DNA of 41,319 bases from Comamonadaceae bacterium. GTDB lineage: Bacteria; Pseudomonadota; Gammaproteobacteria; Burkholderiales; Burkholderiaceae_C. The stretch spans positions 1 to 41,319 of the forward strand of contig JAIXRJ010000009.1 in the NCBI GenBank assembly GCA_027485235.1. The letters run 5' to 3'. The first letter of the stretch is position 1. Each line of letters begins with the position of its first letter. The notes below the pieces were generated by a model, which was given only the letters and a program-made list of their open reading frames with translations, was not told where the DNA came from and did no database searches. The translations under genes were made by a program, and so were the position numbers. Shown piece by piece: positions 39,340 through 41,319 of the stretch.

Positions 39340-40641
39340 GTGTCTGAAAACACCCTCTCATCGCCACTGCCTCGGCGCATCGCCCACCTCGACATGGACG
39401 CGTTTTACGCGTCTTGCGAGCTGCTGCGCTACCCGCAGCTCAAGGGCTTGCCGGTGGTCATTGGCGGCGGCCGCCGCAAAGAAGACGACCTGCTGGGCAA
39501 ACTGCAAGCGGCCTACCCCGACGGCGAATGGACCGAAGAGACCTTTGCAGAACGGCTGGACCGCATCCCGGTGGATTTTTTCCCGCGCATTGAGGGCTAC
39601 ACCGGGCGCGGCGTCATCACCACCGCCACCTATGCGGCGCGGCAGTTCGGCATCGGCTCGGCCATGGGCCTGATGAAAGCGGCCAAACTCTGCCCGCAGG
39701 CCCTCTTGTTGCCGGTGGACTTTGAGCGCTACCGGCACTTTTCGCGCACCTTCAAAAGCATCATCCTGGACATCGCCCCTGTCATGCAGGACCGGGGGGT
39801 GGACGAGGTCTACATCGACTTCACCGACGTGCCCGGCGGCCAACGCGAAGGCGGCCGGGTGTTGGCGCGCTTGATTCAGAAAAGCATTTACGAAGCCACA
39901 GGCCTGACCTGCTCGATTGGCGTGGCGCCCAACAAACTCATCGCCAAAATGGCCAGCGAGTTCAACAAACCCAAGGGCATCTCCGTCGTTCATGAAGCCG
40001 ACCTGCAAACCCTGATCTGGCCGCTGGCTTGCCGAAAGATCAATGGCGTGGGCCCCAAAGCCGATGAAAAGCTCAAGGGCTTTGGCATCCACACCATCGG
40101 CGAGTTGGCCGCGCGCGAGCCACACTGGCTGGTGGAGAACTTTGGCAAAAGCTACGGTGCCTGGCTGCACGAAGCCGCCTGGGGCCGTGACGACCGCCCG
40201 CTGGAAACCGAGAGCGAGCCCGTCAGCATGAGCCGCGAAACCACGTTTGAGCGAGACCTGCACGCCGTGCGCGACCGCGAAGAATTGGGCGCGGTCTTCA
40301 CCCGGCTGTGCGCGCAAGTGGCGGCCGATTTGCAGCGCAAAGGCTACGAAGGCAAAACCATCGGCATCAAGCTGCGGTATGACAACTTTCAGGCCGTCAC
40401 CCGCGACCAGACCCTGACCGAATACACCGCCGATGCCAAACACATCCGCCAAGTGGCGGGGCAATGCCTCAAACGGGTGGACCTGTCACGCCGCCTGCGG
40501 CTGCTGGGGGTGCGGGTGGGCTCGCTGGTCAAAGCCGGGACAGCGCAGACCCCCATCGCCGCTTACAGTGAAGCACCCGATCAAGACCCTCCTCAAGTGA
40601 ATGACCATGGACAAACTCAGCTGCTTTTCCCTCTCGACTGA
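39340..40641 (+). CDS. dinB: DNA polymerase IV (Y family)
   Basis: DinB copies damaged DNA with low fidelity. The 433-residue protein has the catalytic Asp18 (HLDMDAFYAS), Asp155 and Glu156 (GVDEVYIDF), a steric-gate position filled by Tyr23, and SIGVAPNKLIAKMASEFNKP. The C-terminal QTQLLFPLD is a clamp-binding motif. Between residues 45 and 86 an extra stretch of about 42 residues splits the fingers region when compared with E. coli Pol IV. The start is a GTG at 39340; no ATG precedes the first catalytic Asp in frame. No CTG-N10-CAG LexA site is seen upstream. Confidence 0.94.
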   Translation: MSENTLSSPLPRRIAHLDMDAFYASCELLRYPQLKGLPVVIGGGRRKEDDLLGKLQAAYPDGEWTEETFAERLDRIPVDFFPRIEGYTGRGVITTATYAARQFGIGSAMGLMKAAKLCPQALLLPVDFERYRHFSRTFKSIILDIAPVMQDRGVDEVYIDFTDVPGGQREGGRVLARLIQKSIYEATGLTCSIGVAPNKLIAKMASEFNKPKGISVVHEADLQTLIWPLACRKINGVGPKADEKLKGFGIHTIGELAAREPHWLVENFGKSYGAWLHEAAWGRDDRPLETESEPVSMSRETTFERDLHAVRDREELGAVFTRLCAQVAADLQRKGYEGKTIGIKLRYDNFQAVTRDQTLTEYTADAKHIRQVAGQCLKRVDLSRRLRLLGVRVGSLVKAGTAQTPIAAYSEAPDQDPPQVNDHGQTQLLFPLD

Positions 40642-41319
40642 AAACCACATCGCCCACTTGGTGCTGAACCGCCCCGAGGCGTTGAACACCATGAGCCCCA
40701 CCTTCTGGCGCGAACTGCACGAGCTTCTGACCGACATCCACAGGGCGGGCACGGCGCGGGCGCTGGTGATCTCCAGCACCGGCAAACACTTCAGCGCGGG
40801 CATGGACCTGCAGACCTTTGGCAACGCTATTCATATGGACGACACCAGCGCCGAAGGCCGCTCTGCCGTGTACGACCTGTTGACCGACATGCAGCACACC
40901 TTCACCTTGTTTGAAGAACTGCGCATCCCGGTGATCGCGGCCATCCACGGTGGTTGCATTGGCAGTGGTTTGGACATGGTCACCGCCTGCTGCATGCGCT
41001 ACGCCTCGGCCGATGCCTTCTTCTGCATCCAGGAAATCAACATCGGCTTGGTGGCCGACGTGGGCACGCTGCAACGGCTGCCCAAACTGCTGCCCATGGC
41101 GCTGGTCAAAGAGCTGGCCTACACGGGCCGCCGCCTGAGTGCCGACAAAGCGCTCACCCACGGCCTGGTGAACGAGGTGCTGCCCACCCACGAAGCCACT
41201 GTGGCCGCTGCCCTGCAAGCGGCCAAAGAGATTGCCAGCAAACCGCCCGTGGCCATCTGGGGCACCAAGCAAGTGCTGCACTACGCCCGCGACCACAGCA
41301 CCGAAGACAGCCTGCGCCA
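40607..41319 (+). CDS. Crotonase-family protein, delta3,5-delta2,4-dienoyl-CoA isomerase-like (3' end cut)
   Basis: The frame runs off the window after about 237 residues and overlaps the last 35 bp of dinB. It has the crotonase marks HFSAGMDL (61-68) and HGGCIGSGLDM (114-124). Three acidic residues, Asp123, Glu143 (QEINIGL) and Asp151 (ADVGTLQRLPK), have spacings of 20 and 8, the same as the catalytic acids of mammalian dienoyl-CoA isomerase (ECH1). This points to isomerisation of dienoyl-CoA in oxidation of unsaturated fatty acids rather than simple hydration. AAGTGA lies 6 bp before the ATG at 40607; an ATG at 40601 is also in frame. Confidence 0.85.
   Translation, partial: MDKLSCFSLSTENHIAHLVLNRPEALNTMSPTFWRELHELLTDIHRAGTARALVISSTGKHFSAGMDLQTFGNAIHMDDTSAEGRSAVYDLLTDMQHTFTLFEELRIPVIAAIHGGCIGSGLDMVTACCMRYASADAFFCIQEINIGLVADVGTLQRLPKLLPMALVKELAYTGRRLSADKALTHGLVNEVLPTHEATVAAALQAAKEIASKPPVAIWGTKQVLHYARDHSTEDSLR

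Overview
This 41.3 kb window is ordinary, gene-dense chromosome of a betaproteobacterium, order Burkholderiales, most likely family Comamonadaceae (a Limnohabitans- or Rhodoferax-like freshwater lineage is my guess from protein style and moderately high GC). The evidence is the gene order rluC-HAD-Rieske-sppA, maf/yceD-rpmF-plsX-fabHDG-acpP-fabF, mucD-lepA-lepB-rnc-era-recO-pdxJ-acpS-nagZ, divergent hemCDXY/ppc, and a rne gene divergent from rluC. No phage, insertion sequence, CRISPR array, rRNA or tRNA was recognised.

Layout. Positions 1-858 (+) hold the 3' part of lysS. A very long minus-strand run from 18875 down to 928 carries, in transcription order: yceD (DUF177), rpmF, plsX, fabH, fabD, fabG, acpP, fabF (lipid precursor and fatty acid synthesis), a YgfX-like membrane protein, the periplasmic protease mucD, then lepA, lepB, rnc, era, recO, pdxJ, acpS, nagZ, a small membrane protein and a lipoprotein of the serine beta-lactamase/esterase fold. 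Many junctions are 1-4 bp overlaps (ATGA, TGATG), so translation is probably coupled. From 18902 (+) come a Maf/YceF pyrophosphatase and an RsmI-like methyltransferase, convergent with a minus-strand operon rluC-HAD phosphatase-Rieske-sppA. rne (+) starts after a leader of about 580 nt and ends at a strong terminator shared with the converging hemC-hemD-hemX-hemY operon (-). Then follow ppc, a DUF1345 membrane protein and argH (+), a YdjM-type membrane protein (-), a bacteriohemerythrin, an FMN-dependent alpha-hydroxy acid oxidase/dehydrogenase, dinB and the start of a dienoyl-CoA isomerase-like crotonase (+).

Two stretches longer than 300 bp lack a convincing gene: 9984-10474 (between mucD and lepA) and 23288-23868 (rne leader). 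Both hold structure. The first has two adjacent consensus DnaA boxes, a 14-bp palindrome, a -10-like box and a strong intrinsic terminator placed before lepA, which suggests a small RNA or attenuator. The second has several stable hairpins.

I did not find a clearly new multi-gene system. The points most worth checking are the apparent absence of rpoE-rseA-rseB between fabF and mucD, the structured mucD-lepA intergenic region, the rne leader, the terminator inside the rpmF-plsX unit, the inserted segment in DinB and the serine-hydrolase lipoprotein next to nagZ. All functional calls rest on motif reading and remembered family features; no database search was run.
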